Positions 10,741 to 20,811 of a stretch of 64,000 nt of DNA are shown piece after piece. The translations under genes and the position numbers were made by a program. The notes under the pieces were generated by a model. The model was not told the DNA's origin, ran no database searches, and was given only the letters and a program-made list of their open reading frames with translations. This stretch comes from Phaeoceros laevis (taxonomy: Eukaryota; Anthocerotophyta; Anthocerotopsida; Notothyladales). Within the stretch, counting starts at the first letter, position 1; every line of letters starts with the position of its first letter. The DNA is taken from NCBI GenBank assembly GCA_049999765.1, contig JBNGIQ010009290.1:97119-161118 (forward strand), read 5' to 3'.

Positions 10741-12009
10741 GAGCGAGCGCAGGGGTCTTGCACCTCCTGCGCACTCAAGCTCCCTGCTCCATCCTTCCCC
10801 GCTACTTCGTTTCCCTCGGGCCCTGGCTCTGCCAGAGATACTGCTGCTATTGGCTGAGTCGCCTTCTAGGTGCTTCCTTCTCCCCGCCAGGATAAAAGAT
10901 GTGTGTTGATGATGGCAGCGCTATTGCGGGCGGAAATGGGGGTGCTGACGACGGCAAAAAAGGTACAACACCCGAGTTTTGATTATCATTTCCCGAGGCC
11001 GAGACTGCCTAGCTGGCCTGGGAGCCTGTCCTCTGCTTTATGATGGTTCAGACGCCGCTGTGAGTGACCATGAAAACGACGGATACAGTATGCATTGTTT
11101 GCATTATTCTGGAGAAGCAGATGCTGTCGGATATACTCCTCCCAGGTTGCGCCCTGGTGGCGAAACACTCCTCCGGCCAATCACACACCAGGTGCGTGGC
11201 AAAAGCTCTTGTGCTGTTGACGGATTGACTGATGTCGGGTGCGCCGGCCTAGCCTTGCGGCGCGTGGTCCGCGCTCTAAGGGCCAGATTCTCGGACACCT
11301 CCACCAAACGGGAGGGATGGGCCAGGAGTGCTGTGCATGTCCTCCGTGTGTGAAGAAGTGGGCGGGCTAGTCTTGGACATCGTCGACTTTGGCCTGGGTG
11401 AACGTCGTCGACAGCTCGGCTGGTGGCTGTTGGTTTCATCACTGCGCAAGTTTTACTGTGCAAGAAGTATCGGGTTTGGAGGTGGTGAAATCGTGGTGAC
11501 GTCGGGGCGCCTCCTGATATAGAAACCAGCAGGGGCGGGCCCTGCCATCTCTTGTGGCTTGGGTCCCAAGCAAAAATCTGTGTGTCTGGGGCGCCGGGCG
11601 CTCATGAGAGGCCGAGCCTGTGGACCACCACCAGCCGCTGGTGGGGGGCACACTGACTACGCGCTTCCGGCTTGCCGGGCTGGGCCCTGCTCCCTGGTTT
11701 CGACAAGCCACAGAAAATGGATCTGGGATCTGTGTGCACCTGACACCTCTCATGGGGGCACCCCACTTGCATTTGTCTATCATGTGGGCAGGCATGGTTG
11801 ACCCTGGCCTATCGGCTGCGGCCTCCCCGTCCCCTTGTCTTGTTTATTGTTTCAGTTGACATTTGCCTGTCTGTTGTGAGCAGCTTCCCGGCACCCACGG
11901 TGGGGATGGTGCACCTCCACCTTCGTCCACCTCCTGGCGCGTTTTCAACGCCATTCAAAGCGTTTGCCGCACGAGCAAGCCTTGTATCATGTTCCTAGCT
12001 TTTATTGGT

Positions 12010-12325
12010 CTATTGGTCTGGATAGTCGAAATATCGATTTGGAAACACGGAGGCAGAGTCGAGGAAATGAAGGGGTGCTGTGCTTCTGCCCGTATGAATG
12101 ACCATCCACTATAATAGCTTATTGGTCTGGACTCTGGATAGTCGAAATATCGATTTGGAAACACGGAGGCAGAGTCGAGGAAGTGGCCGATTGAATGACC
12201 ATCCACTACAGCTTATTGGTCTGGAGAGTCGAAATATCGATTTGGAAACACGGAGGCAGAGTCGAGGAAATGAAGGGGTGCTGTGCTTCTGGCCGTATGT
12301 GGCCAATTGAATGATCATCCACTAC
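12010..12325 (+). repeat. Three-copy tandem repeat (about 90-115 bp units)
   Basis: Units begin near 12010, 12118 and 12211. Each contains TATTGGTCTGGA...AGTCGAAATATCGATTTGG followed by AAACACGGAGGCAGAGTCGAG. Units 1 and 3 share an extra segment (GAAATGAAGGGGTGCTGTGC) absent from unit 2, and all end in ATGA-CATCCACTA. The core GTCGAAATATCGATTT includes a near-palindrome. Confidence 0.9.
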
Positions 12326-13440
12326 CGTACCTGTAATTTACAATGTACAAATTTTAGCACCTACTTAGATGTAAATCCGTTGTAGTCTAGACGGTTACCG
12401 AGCGACGCGCGTTTGATGGCCCATTCACATAGACTTGGGCGCTCACAGCGCGGCAGGCCGAAAAGAACGGGCCCCCGTTTTTTTTCGGTCCTCCTTTCCC
12501 AACACGACAAACCCCCGGTCACCACCGTCACCGCGCAGGAAGGGGGCTGGTCGTATGGCGTGCATCGAATCGAGACCCGGCAACGGAATGGGAGAAGTTG
12601 TTTGAGGATTCAACATTTTCCTCCATGCCTCCCGATCGGCACGACGTGAAAAAATTTTGATACTTTGACCAAACACGTGGCTGACGTAGGAGAGCCCAGC
12701 GCTCACCAGAAACCGGCTGCACTAGTATACCGCACTAGTATAATGACCGACTGATTTAAGGGGTTGACCTAATAAACCGATACTAACTTCGTATTGTCCT
12801 ATTGTCAGATTTTCAGTAGTTCCTTTTCCTAAGTACCCATAACTTGCCTCCTAGACTTTGATATTTTCAGAAATTATTATGTATGTAGATTAGTATAACT
12901 ATAGATTAGAAGTATGCTACCTATTACTTTCAAGATCATTGGAAAGATTAGTTGTATATTGATATAATTTATTAGCTTACTAGTATGATCAAAATATGTA
13001 GTCTTAAATGTAAGATTGCTAGTAATTGTACCAACACCTAACTATCAAAACCTAACACCAATACCTAAAGACAAGAATGGCCACATCTTAAGTTCACACC
13101 AAATTCTTTGTGAATTGCGCAAGGCGGTGCAAATTTGACATGGAAGGAAAGGAGAAGCGCAAAGCTCAGGATGAAAATCAAATTACAAAGGCCATAGAAA
13201 GGTGCCTTTAAGATTCTTGCTCCGATTAATTTACCTCAAACATAGCAACTCTAAAGGAGTATGGAAAAGAAAAGCTTGCATCATCGCTTGAGTTTTATGG
13301 AAAAGATATTTCCAACTCTTGTTTCTTGTTGATGCTATTAGTTAGGAAAGAGTTTGTGTTGATGCTCCATTAGTTCTGGGAAAGAGTTTTATGGTTCTTT
13401 AAAATTGAAGCTAAGACTGGTTGGAAGGGACAAAGTTTTG

Positions 13441-13540
13441 TAAAGACTTAGGACAATTGTTGGTGGTGTATAAGACATTTGTTGGTGTAAAGACTTAGGA
13501 CAATTGTTGGTGGTGTATAAGACATTTGTTGGTGGCATAC
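13441..13540 (+). repeat. 47-bp tandem duplication inside the hAT remnant
   Basis: The segment TAAAGACTTAGGACAATTGT followed by TGGTGGTGTATAAGACATTT occurs twice in direct succession, separated only by TGG. Confidence 0.85.
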
Positions 13541-13645
13541 AGGAATGGAGGATGAAGCTTTCTAATTTGTATGTACTTGTTTCTATAGCACGAGCACAAT
13601 GTATTAATACTTCAGCGTGTGAAAGAGGTTTTTCTAAACAAAACA

Positions 13646-13825
13646 AGACTACTATCGCTTTAGAAACTCTATGAAGGACACAAGTGTAAAAGACTACTAT
13701 CGCTTTAGAAACTCTATGAAGGACACAAGTGTAGAAGACTACTATCGCTTTAAAAACTCTATGAAGGACACAAGTGTAGAAGACTACTATCGCTTTAGAA
13801 ACTCTATGAAGCACATAAGTGTAGA
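13646..13825 (+). repeat. 45-bp tandem array, four units
   Basis: Units start at 13646, 13691, 13736 and 13781, each AGACTACTATCGCTTTAGAA followed by ACTCTATGAAGGACACAAGTG. The period is exactly 45, a multiple of three, so open frames persist through it on both strands (the minus strand reads repeated VLHRVSKAIVVFYTC). The first unit overlaps the TTIALETL end of the hAT-like frame. Confidence 0.95.
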
Positions 13826-14976
13826 TGCACTAGTGCGAAGTTGCTATTGAGGGTCCATCTAATATAAATAATTATAACTTCACTCAAGCAATAACGATAT
13901 GGAAGAAACGCGCAAAGTCTGGAAGATATATATCTACTCCAAGTAGAAATCAATATGGAAAAAATTATAATCTTTTCATACTTTTTACCGTTTGATTTTT
14001 AACTGTGACAGATATTTTAGATGTTTTAGGGTTACTTTTTTGTCATTGCCGGAAAGTTGAGGGACTTTGTTAGCAATGGTGGGTTGTTACCTTTTTCAAA
14101 TTATAAAAGGACTTTTATGTCTAAGAACTCAAGGATTTTTTAGGGTTGGTTAGAAAGTTTTTTATGAGCCGGCGACTGGCTAGCCTATGTGGTTTTTTAA
14201 AAGATTACTATAATGGCTGGCTTTTTAAAAGTTTTCCCCAAATCCGTTCGTAAGAGTGGCCGGTGAGTGGCTGGTTTAGGGGTTTAGGGCTTTCCCATGC
14301 GGCCGTACTTACGTGGCAGTGTGTTTCGTCGCTTTGGATTGCCAGCAATTAAAGTGTGTAAGCACGTGGCAGTGTGTTGGCAGTGTGTTAAAGTCGCTTT
14401 GGCATCTGCGAATGCCAGTAATAATTATCCGGGAGTACCAGCCGATAATATCGACATGCCAACCGCATCGACATCCCGAAAACAATACACCCGATTAATA
14501 CCGACATGCCGATGCGTATACCGAACCAAGTACTGTACTCTACTGCCACCTTGAGTAAGGCCTCCTGAAGGAACTCTTCGTCACTTACTGCCACCTTCAG
14601 TGGTCCACCTTGTTGAAGTAGACTTAGACCCAGAGAGCCGTGCTTTGGGTATCCAAACAGTGACGGAGCTAGGCATCCATGCTTCTCGCTCCGTCACTCA
14701 CCCCTGGGCACAGAGCTACAGCGCTGAGCTCCATGGCTTAAACATGTGCACACAGGCGTGGACATAGCCAAGCCCTGTTGCTATGCCGAGACGGTGACGC
14801 AACTACCAACAAATTGTGGCCAGACGACGACGGGTGCAAGCGAAGATACCAATTGGAGAGAAACACCAATTATACCTCACCTAAGTGCGCATAAACGCTC
14901 TTTTTCGTACTTCTCTCTAAGGGCATGCCTGGCACTGGAAGCTCGTTCATCGATGGCAGGATCTAATCTTGCCTCC

Positions 14977-16981
14977 CTACAAGCGCTGCGGGGCGCCAGA
15001 CAACCTTACCTCTTCACTCGCTCTGATTATATTTCTCAGGGAGTTGACGTCTATGTATTGCAGCTTCCTCTTATACAAAACATGCCGGAAAAGGACGCCC
15101 CCCCTACCCATCATAAAACCCTTTCCAACGTCCACAAATCTACACAAGCAAGTGCCACAAATGAGATTTGCCACACCTCGGCATTGGGAGTAAAGCACGC
15201 CACAGCCAGCGAAGGGAACCAACCTTATGCGGGACAGATCTGTCGTGAAGTCTTGCCTTACAAGATCTCGTGTCCAGGTTTCTCCCCCATCCACGGTTCT
15301 CAGTAGCAGGCCACCGGCACCAGTAGCCCATGCTTCGTACTGCACCCAAAACAATGCTACGTTATTCTCCCAGTCTAGCGGCTAACATCATGAGTGCAGA
15401 GACAGAGGTACTGAGCCAACCCGAGTCCGGAAGCTGACGTCCTGAATGCCGATTCCCTTGATGGAAACCTTGGACTCCTGAAACTCATTCAGTTCCTGAC
15501 AACGAAGCTCGTCAGCGAGAACCTGGAAATGCCATACTTTTTTGTGACAAAGAACAGATCAACAAATGAAGACAATGAAAACTAAAAGTGACCAAGTGAT
15601 ACATTGTAAACTTCTAGAGCCGTTATTACCTTAGGACCAGTTGCGAAGTACAAGCCGCCTCCTTGGCTGACAAGCCAAAGACCACCATCAGAAAGCCAAC
15701 CCACGTTCTTAATGTTCACGAAATCTGTATCCCTGTGTGATTGCCACCATGGCTGGGTAGGTAATACCATAACAGAAGTCAGTCACTGCACGAACTCTGC
15801 GCCCTAGTTCATTGCCATAGTAAGGACAGAGCTACATTTTTATTCCATTCTTCTGGAGCATGGTCATATTCAAACGCTAACCTGATCTGGTGTCCATGTC
15901 AGGTAAGCATTTGCTTCAGATGAGACAGCAACATACTCGCCATAGTGAGACCGGTCGATTGTGCACAGCCCTCCTGTCAACCTGCACAGGAGAGAAAGGC
16001 TGACAAGCCTTTCAACAGGTTGCCTGGTGCACACCTTGACTGGCCACAAATGCACCAAATGCTTACCGACCCTCGGTGCTGGCCTGGCTCCGCAACACTT
16101 TGGAAGTCCAGCTGACTCCACCATCAGCAGTGGCATACACAGCTCCGTCCGTGGTTACCAGCTCGGCACGCTTTTCTCCAAAGGCTTCTACTCTCAGCTG
16201 CCATAGAACATGACTACAAGTGACCACCTGTTCTAGTAGTGGTTGGTGTCCAGCATGCTTGTCACTACACCATCATGATTAGAGGAGCGAACTTACGGGG
16301 GTTTCTGCAGGCTTTAGGTCGAGGGGCATGCGTCTCCAGTTGCTGCCACCATCCTCTGTGTAAACTAGGACGGCAGGTTCTCCTATGATCCAGCCTTCAC
16401 GATCAGCAAACCTGATGGCAGTGAATGTGTCCTGGTCCTCCAGGCCGCTTGGAACTTTGCATCTGGTCCAGGACCTGCCCCCGTCCCGAGTCTCCAGCAG
16501 CGTTTTCTGTGTCCCAACAAGGAAACCTCAAGTGTCCGAGATGAACAACCGATGACGAGAGTCTGAGACACCAAGTCATGAAAATGCATCACAACATCAT
16601 GTGCGCAAGGCCACCGTGCTCACCATGGTCCCAGTCCCCCGGCACAAATGCTACGTCCAGCAAGTCCACTTCTGGATCCACCGGGACGGACACCTCCTCC
16701 CACTCAGTGTAGATCCTGCCGGGCATTGCAGCCGCTCCTGTCGGCAATCCAGAAACTGCCGCCACTCCTGCTGTAAGCGCTAGTCCGGGCCCCGCCAGTA
16801 GCATCCGACGCCTGCTCAAGCTCAGGCCACACTGGTCCTCATCCACAACTGGCCGGACACAGGCCTGGCAAGCCTGCAGCACAGGCCCTCTCCCAGCATG
16901 GGCGCGCGAAGCTGCTCTATTGAGTGAGCTCAGGCTCGCTGCCTGTTGCAAGTTCACCAGTGTGGCCATGGCCACGGCCAC
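14977..16981 (-). CDS. HCF136: Photosystem II assembly factor HCF136 (Ycf48), 8 exons
   Basis: Thylakoid-lumen beta-propeller protein needed for early PSII reaction-centre assembly. Exons are 16624-16981, 16297-16526, 16067-16197, 15882-15981, 15630-15752, 15421-15522, 15224-15339 and 14977-15139. All junctions are GT-AG and in phase. Exon 1 encodes a plastid transit peptide, then a twin-arginine signal (SRRRMLLAGPGLALTAGVAA) ending near GAAA, as expected for Tat import. Mature-protein hallmarks are SVPVDPEVDLLDVAFVPGDW, the repeated Ycf48 blades (TLLETRDGGRSW, LVYTEDGGSNW, VYATADGGVSW, LLLRTVDGGETW), EYVAVSSEANAYLTW and GWLSDGGLWLVSQGGGLYF. The C-terminus extends about 30 residues past the usual LL-RYV-like end (GGVLFRHVL). 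It is divergent from the PPR gene at 17309 with 327 bp between start codons. Confidence 0.95.
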
Positions 16982-17308
16982 GCCAGGTAGACTCTCGACA
17001 GTTCCTCACAGTCTCGCACGCAAGCAGGTGAAGAACTAGACCAATCAGAATTTCCTTTTGGGAGGAAGTTAGGACAGGCTCCCTAGCTTTTTTGGATTGA
17101 AGAAAGCGGCTCGTTTTCCCAGCCAGAAATATGACCAGGCTGCTCTGCTCTAGCTTCCTGGAGATGAAAATTGAGGCGAAGTGGACTCCCCACGCACCTG
17201 CGAGGGCGGGTTCTCGGGGAGAGAGTCGGCCTCCTCGTCGGCACAAATCCCCAGCGACTCCGTCAGCCTTGGAATTTTGGAGGCCACACACTCTTGAATG
17301 AGTGAATC
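16982..17308. promoter_or_regulatory. Shared divergent promoter region of HCF136 and a PPR gene
   Basis: 327 bp between the ATG of HCF136 (minus) and the ATG of the DYW PPR gene (plus). Both 5' UTRs and both core promoters must lie here unless hidden upstream exons exist. No clear TATA box was seen. Confidence 0.5.
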
Positions 17309-20035
17309 ATGTTGGCCTTCAGGCTCACAGCGGGGGTCCCCCTGGAAGGACGTCAGTTTGGACGTAACACTTGGACACATGGCACTAGCTTGCAAGGGGA
17401 TTCCAGGCCTGGAAATTGGAGTACCTCAAGGTCACCTCAGATGGATGAGTTTTCGTGGACAGCCTTAATATCCCAGCATACCAAGGCGGGGCAAGGTAGA
17501 CATGCTCTTAGAATCTATGAGGAAATGAGAGATTCTGCAGTGCAGCCGACAACGTACACATACGTAGCTGCTCTGAAGGCATGTAGTACGTTGCAGGACT
17601 TGGAAAGCGTTAAGCACATTCACGGTCACGTAGTGGAAAGTGGGTTGGATTCAGATGCTTTTGTTGGAGCCAAGTTAATAGATGTCTATGTGAGATGTGG
17701 GAGTCTGGTGGACGCTAGACATGTCTTTGAGAAAATGCCTCGTCGTGACTCAGTGTTGTGGACTGCCATGATCTTGGGGTATGCTCAGATGGAAGAAGGG
17801 GCATTGGCTTTGCAGATGTATACGCAGATGCAAAAGGAAGGAGTGGTACCAGATGCCCGGGCATTCATTGCGGCACTCAAGGCTTGCAGGAGCCTGGCAT
17901 CGTTGGAACAGGGGAATAGAAGGGGCGGCAAAGGTGTAAAAAGTCAATGCCTGGAGCAAGTTAGAGCCATTCATTCGGACATAGTAAAGGGTAGATGTGA
18001 GGCAGCTCTGTTTGTTGGGAACTTGCTGGTGGATGTGTATGCCAAGTGTGGGAGCCTGGCGGAAGCCAGCAGTTTTTTTGAGGCAATGCCTCGTCATGAT
18101 GTGGTGTCCTGGAATGCCTTGATCTTTGGATACAGCAACAAGGAAATGGGTAAAGAGGCTTTGGAAATGTATGGACGGATGCAGCAGGAAGGCGTCGCAC
18201 CAGATGACCGAACATTCGTTGCTGCACTAAAAGCGTGCTCTTGCTTGGCATCTTTAGAGAATGGGAAGGACGCTGATGGTATGCTTGTGAAACAACGATG
18301 CCTGGAAGAAATCAGAACCATACACTCTCAGGTTTTAAGAAGTGTATGTGAGTCAACAATATTTGTGGGGACCATGTTGGTTGATGCCTATGCAAAATGT
18401 GGGAGCGTGGTGGATGCTAGGCGTGTTTTTGAAAAGATGCCTCGTCGTGATGTTCTTTCCTGGAACGCCTTGATCTTGGGGTATGCTCAGGTGGATGAGG
18501 GTGAAGACTCTTTGCAACTGTATGCACGGATGCAGCGTGAAGGTGTACTACCGAATGACAGGACGTTTGTGGGTGTTCTTAAGGCCTGCAGTAGCCTTGC
18601 AGGGCAAGAAGAGTGGAAAACATCCAATGGAAAACATGTGAAAGAAAGGTGTCTGCAGCAAGTCAGGACCGTCCACACAGACGTGCTGAGAAGGCAATGC
18701 GAGTCCGATCTGTTTGTGGGAACCATGCTGGTGGATGCTTATGCCAAGTGTGGAAGCCTAGCTGATGCCAGGCAGGTGTTTGAGGGTATGCCGAATCGCG
18801 ATGTGGTATCCTGGAACGCAATGATCTTGGGGTATGTTCAGATGGAGGAGGGTGAACTGGCTTTGCAACTGTATACACGGATGCAACAGGAAGGTGTTGG
18901 GCAAGATGACCGAACATACGTTGCTGCCCTCCTGGCTTGCGGCAGCATGGCAGGGCTAGAGAAGGGGAGGGACATTCATGCTCAATTATCCAGTACTGGA
19001 TTGGAGACTACTGATGTATTTGTAGCAAGCTCTCTGATTGACATGTATGGTAAATGTGGGAGCATGGTTGAAGCGCAGCAACTGTTTGATGCTCTGCCCA
19101 CCAGGAACGTGGTGACGTGGACTGCATTGATTGCAGGATATGCCCGCCAAGGAGAGAGTGAGCTTGTCTTTGATCTGTTTCAGATGATGAGGCAAGAGGG
19201 CATACAGCCAAACGGCATCACTTTCGTTAGCATACTCTCTGCGTGCAGTCATGCGGGTCTATTGGACAGGGGTCAGAATTACTTTCAAGCTATGAGCACA
19301 GATTACTGCATTACTCCAGCACTTAAGCACTATACTTGTATTGTTGATCTGCTTGGCCGTGCGGGCGAAGTGGACAAGGCCATGGCTATGGTCCAGGCAA
19401 TGCCTTTCGAACCTGACGGTGCGGTGTGGGAAACAATGTTGGGGGCTTGTAAAAAGTGGAGTCATGTGGAGCTGGGAAGACTGGCGTTTGAATGTGCTAT
19501 GAGGTTGGACAGAAATAATGCTGCAGCATATGTATTGATGTCTAACATCTATGCGGCTGCTCAGATGTGGCAGGAGGTCAAGGAGATTCAGGCAATGAGA
19601 CTGAATACAGGAGCATGGAAGCGGCCAGGACAGAGCTGGTGGACTGATGTCAGCGGAACTGTACATGGGTTTGTGGTGGGGGATCGGGAACATCCCGAAA
19701 GCCGGGCCATATATGCCAAGCTGAGTGATCTCGTTGCTGAAATGAAGGTCAAAGGATACGTGCCCCATCTTGACTCTGTCTTGCGAGACATACCTGACAA
19801 CGAGAAGGAAGATGCATTATGTGGCCACAGCGAGAAGCTGGCTATTGTATACGCCCTACTCAAGACTGCGAAGGGCACAACCATTCGTGTTGTCAAAAAT
19901 TTGCGGGTATGCGAGGATTGTCATACGGCCACTGCACTGATTTCAAAGATAGAGCAGCGGACTATCATCTGCAGAGATGCAAGCCGCTTTCATGTATACA
20001 AGGACGGAATATGTTCTTGCGGTGGCTATTGGTGA
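17309..20035 (+). CDS. PLS-class PPR protein with complete DYW domain
   Basis: RNA-binding pentatricopeptide-repeat protein, presumably organellar, with a C-terminal DYW cytidine deaminase domain (C-to-U RNA editing). Single exon, 908 residues. Repeats carry typical motifs: MPRRDVLSWNALILGYAQ (P-L type), VDAYAKCGS(L/V)xDAR (S), EGVAPDDRTFVAALKACS. After the repeats come E motifs (FEPDGAVWETMLGACKK), the PG box (WKRPGQSWWTDVSGTVHGF) and DYW from about residue 813. The DYW domain shows GHSEKLA (HxE catalytic), CEDCHTA (CxxC zinc) and FHVYKDGICSCGGYW. The last residues are GGYW instead of DYW. Three of the L motifs contain a 13-16 residue insertion before a CLEQVRxIH segment. The N-terminus is short for a transit peptide, and targeting is not certain. 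Confidence 0.95.
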   Translation: MLAFRLTAGVPLEGRQFGRNTWTHGTSLQGDSRPGNWSTSRSPQMDEFSWTALISQHTKAGQGRHALRIYEEMRDSAVQPTTYTYVAALKACSTLQDLESVKHIHGHVVESGLDSDAFVGAKLIDVYVRCGSLVDARHVFEKMPRRDSVLWTAMILGYAQMEEGALALQMYTQMQKEGVVPDARAFIAALKACRSLASLEQGNRRGGKGVKSQCLEQVRAIHSDIVKGRCEAALFVGNLLVDVYAKCGSLAEASSFFEAMPRHDVVSWNALIFGYSNKEMGKEALEMYGRMQQEGVAPDDRTFVAALKACSCLASLENGKDADGMLVKQRCLEEIRTIHSQVLRSVCESTIFVGTMLVDAYAKCGSVVDARRVFEKMPRRDVLSWNALILGYAQVDEGEDSLQLYARMQREGVLPNDRTFVGVLKACSSLAGQEEWKTSNGKHVKERCLQQVRTVHTDVLRRQCESDLFVGTMLVDAYAKCGSLADARQVFEGMPNRDVVSWNAMILGYVQMEEGELALQLYTRMQQEGVGQDDRTYVAALLACGSMAGLEKGRDIHAQLSSTGLETTDVFVASSLIDMYGKCGSMVEAQQLFDALPTRNVVTWTALIAGYARQGESELVFDLFQMMRQEGIQPNGITFVSILSACSHAGLLDRGQNYFQAMSTDYCITPALKHYTCIVDLLGRAGEVDKAMAMVQAMPFEPDGAVWETMLGACKKWSHVELGRLAFECAMRLDRNNAAAYVLMSNIYAAAQMWQEVKEIQAMRLNTGAWKRPGQSWWTDVSGTVHGFVVGDREHPESRAIYAKLSDLVAEMKVKGYVPHLDSVLRDIPDNEKEDALCGHSEKLAIVYALLKTAKGTTIRVVKNLRVCEDCHTATALISKIEQRTIICRDASRFHVYKDGICSCGGYW

Positions 20036-20811
20036 CCAAATGCATGGTGCAAAACGGGCACTTAAACTCTGATCACAACAACTTTTGATCTCGTTCCGGA
20101 CTCTTCGAAATGATGGGACAACAGGCTGAACAATGCAGGACTGCGTATCCACAAGCTGCTGCTGACGTGTAATTACTCCCCTTCCCTGACCATGGAAATG
20201 CTCTACTGAACACTACTGGGCTCACAGAGTCATGCTTTTGTTACAGGAGGACTAGGGAATTATTACTCGAGCAACAGGTACAAGCTAACCAAGAGCCTCA
20301 TTGGTGCTTTTTGGAACGGGGAAGGAGGGACAACTGGAGTTCGTTAAGGGATTGCGCGAACCAGCATTTTCTTGAAGGCTTGGCCAAGCTGATCTCAACG
20401 GAAATGGGTTCGGGTCCAGGTTCAGTTGTTTCCCTGGCGGAAGCATGGTGAGCACGTTTGTGAAGCAGCCTTGAAGACTGCCTCCAAGTTGTTCCCACCT
20501 TGCCAGACCTATCTGCTTTCCCGTGGACATCTGTGCCTTCTGGTTACACATGGGCTGGCCAAGGTCCTGGAAGAGGCATCGCTGGATGGGGAAAGGAGCA
20601 AGGTTTTTGGAGGAGCAAGCAAAGGGAGGAGTGGGAGGTCTTGAGCAGCAGAGGTCTTCTGTTCTCTGCATCTCGAGTCCCTAAGTGGGTTGTTCGTTCC
20701 TCAGGTCCAAATTCGGGGAGAGCTCCCATCAAGGTTAGCCTTAACCAAACTTGCAAGCAACTCTGTGCTTAACAGCTCTGAAGAGGGGGGTTCCAGGTTA
20801 TGTGAAAATTC
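20036..20811. other. Intergenic region between tail-to-tail PPR genes
   Basis: It holds the 3' flank of the plus-strand DYW PPR gene and whatever follows the truncated minus-strand PPR gene. No remnant of the missing DYW end (CxxCH, HVYKDG, CSC) was found on the minus strand here. Confidence 0.5.

Larger units (their letters stand above)
13140..13830 (+). pseudogene. hAT-type transposase remnant (C-terminal region)
   Basis: Broken plus-strand coding remnant. Translating across frames gives FKILAPINLPQ and a KEYGKEKLASSLEFYGK-like stretch near 13210-13310. A continuous piece follows at 13552-13672 containing INTSACERGFSKQNKTTIAL. The ACERGFS-QN motif is typical of the hAT dimerisation domain in ZNF862/C17orf113-like transposases. 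Stops and frameshifts separate the pieces. The remnant runs directly into the 45-bp tandem array. Confidence 0.6.
10741..14976. other. Intergenic region with tandem repeats and a transposon remnant
   Basis: No intact gene recognised. Landmarks are the triple repeat at 12010-12325, a hAT transposase remnant at about 13140-13830 that includes 47-bp and 45-bp tandem arrays, and AT-rich unique-looking sequence. Short open frames at 11100-11860 and 14297-14640 show no family signature or splice logic. Confidence 0.5.

Noticed and set aside
13389-13814. 141-codon minus-strand open frame with VLHRVSKAIVVFYTC repeats
   Set aside because: It is only the translation of the 45-bp tandem array antisense to the hAT remnant.
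13646-13825. CRISPR-like regular repeats
   Set aside because: Units are contiguous with no spacers, and the window is clearly plant nuclear DNA.
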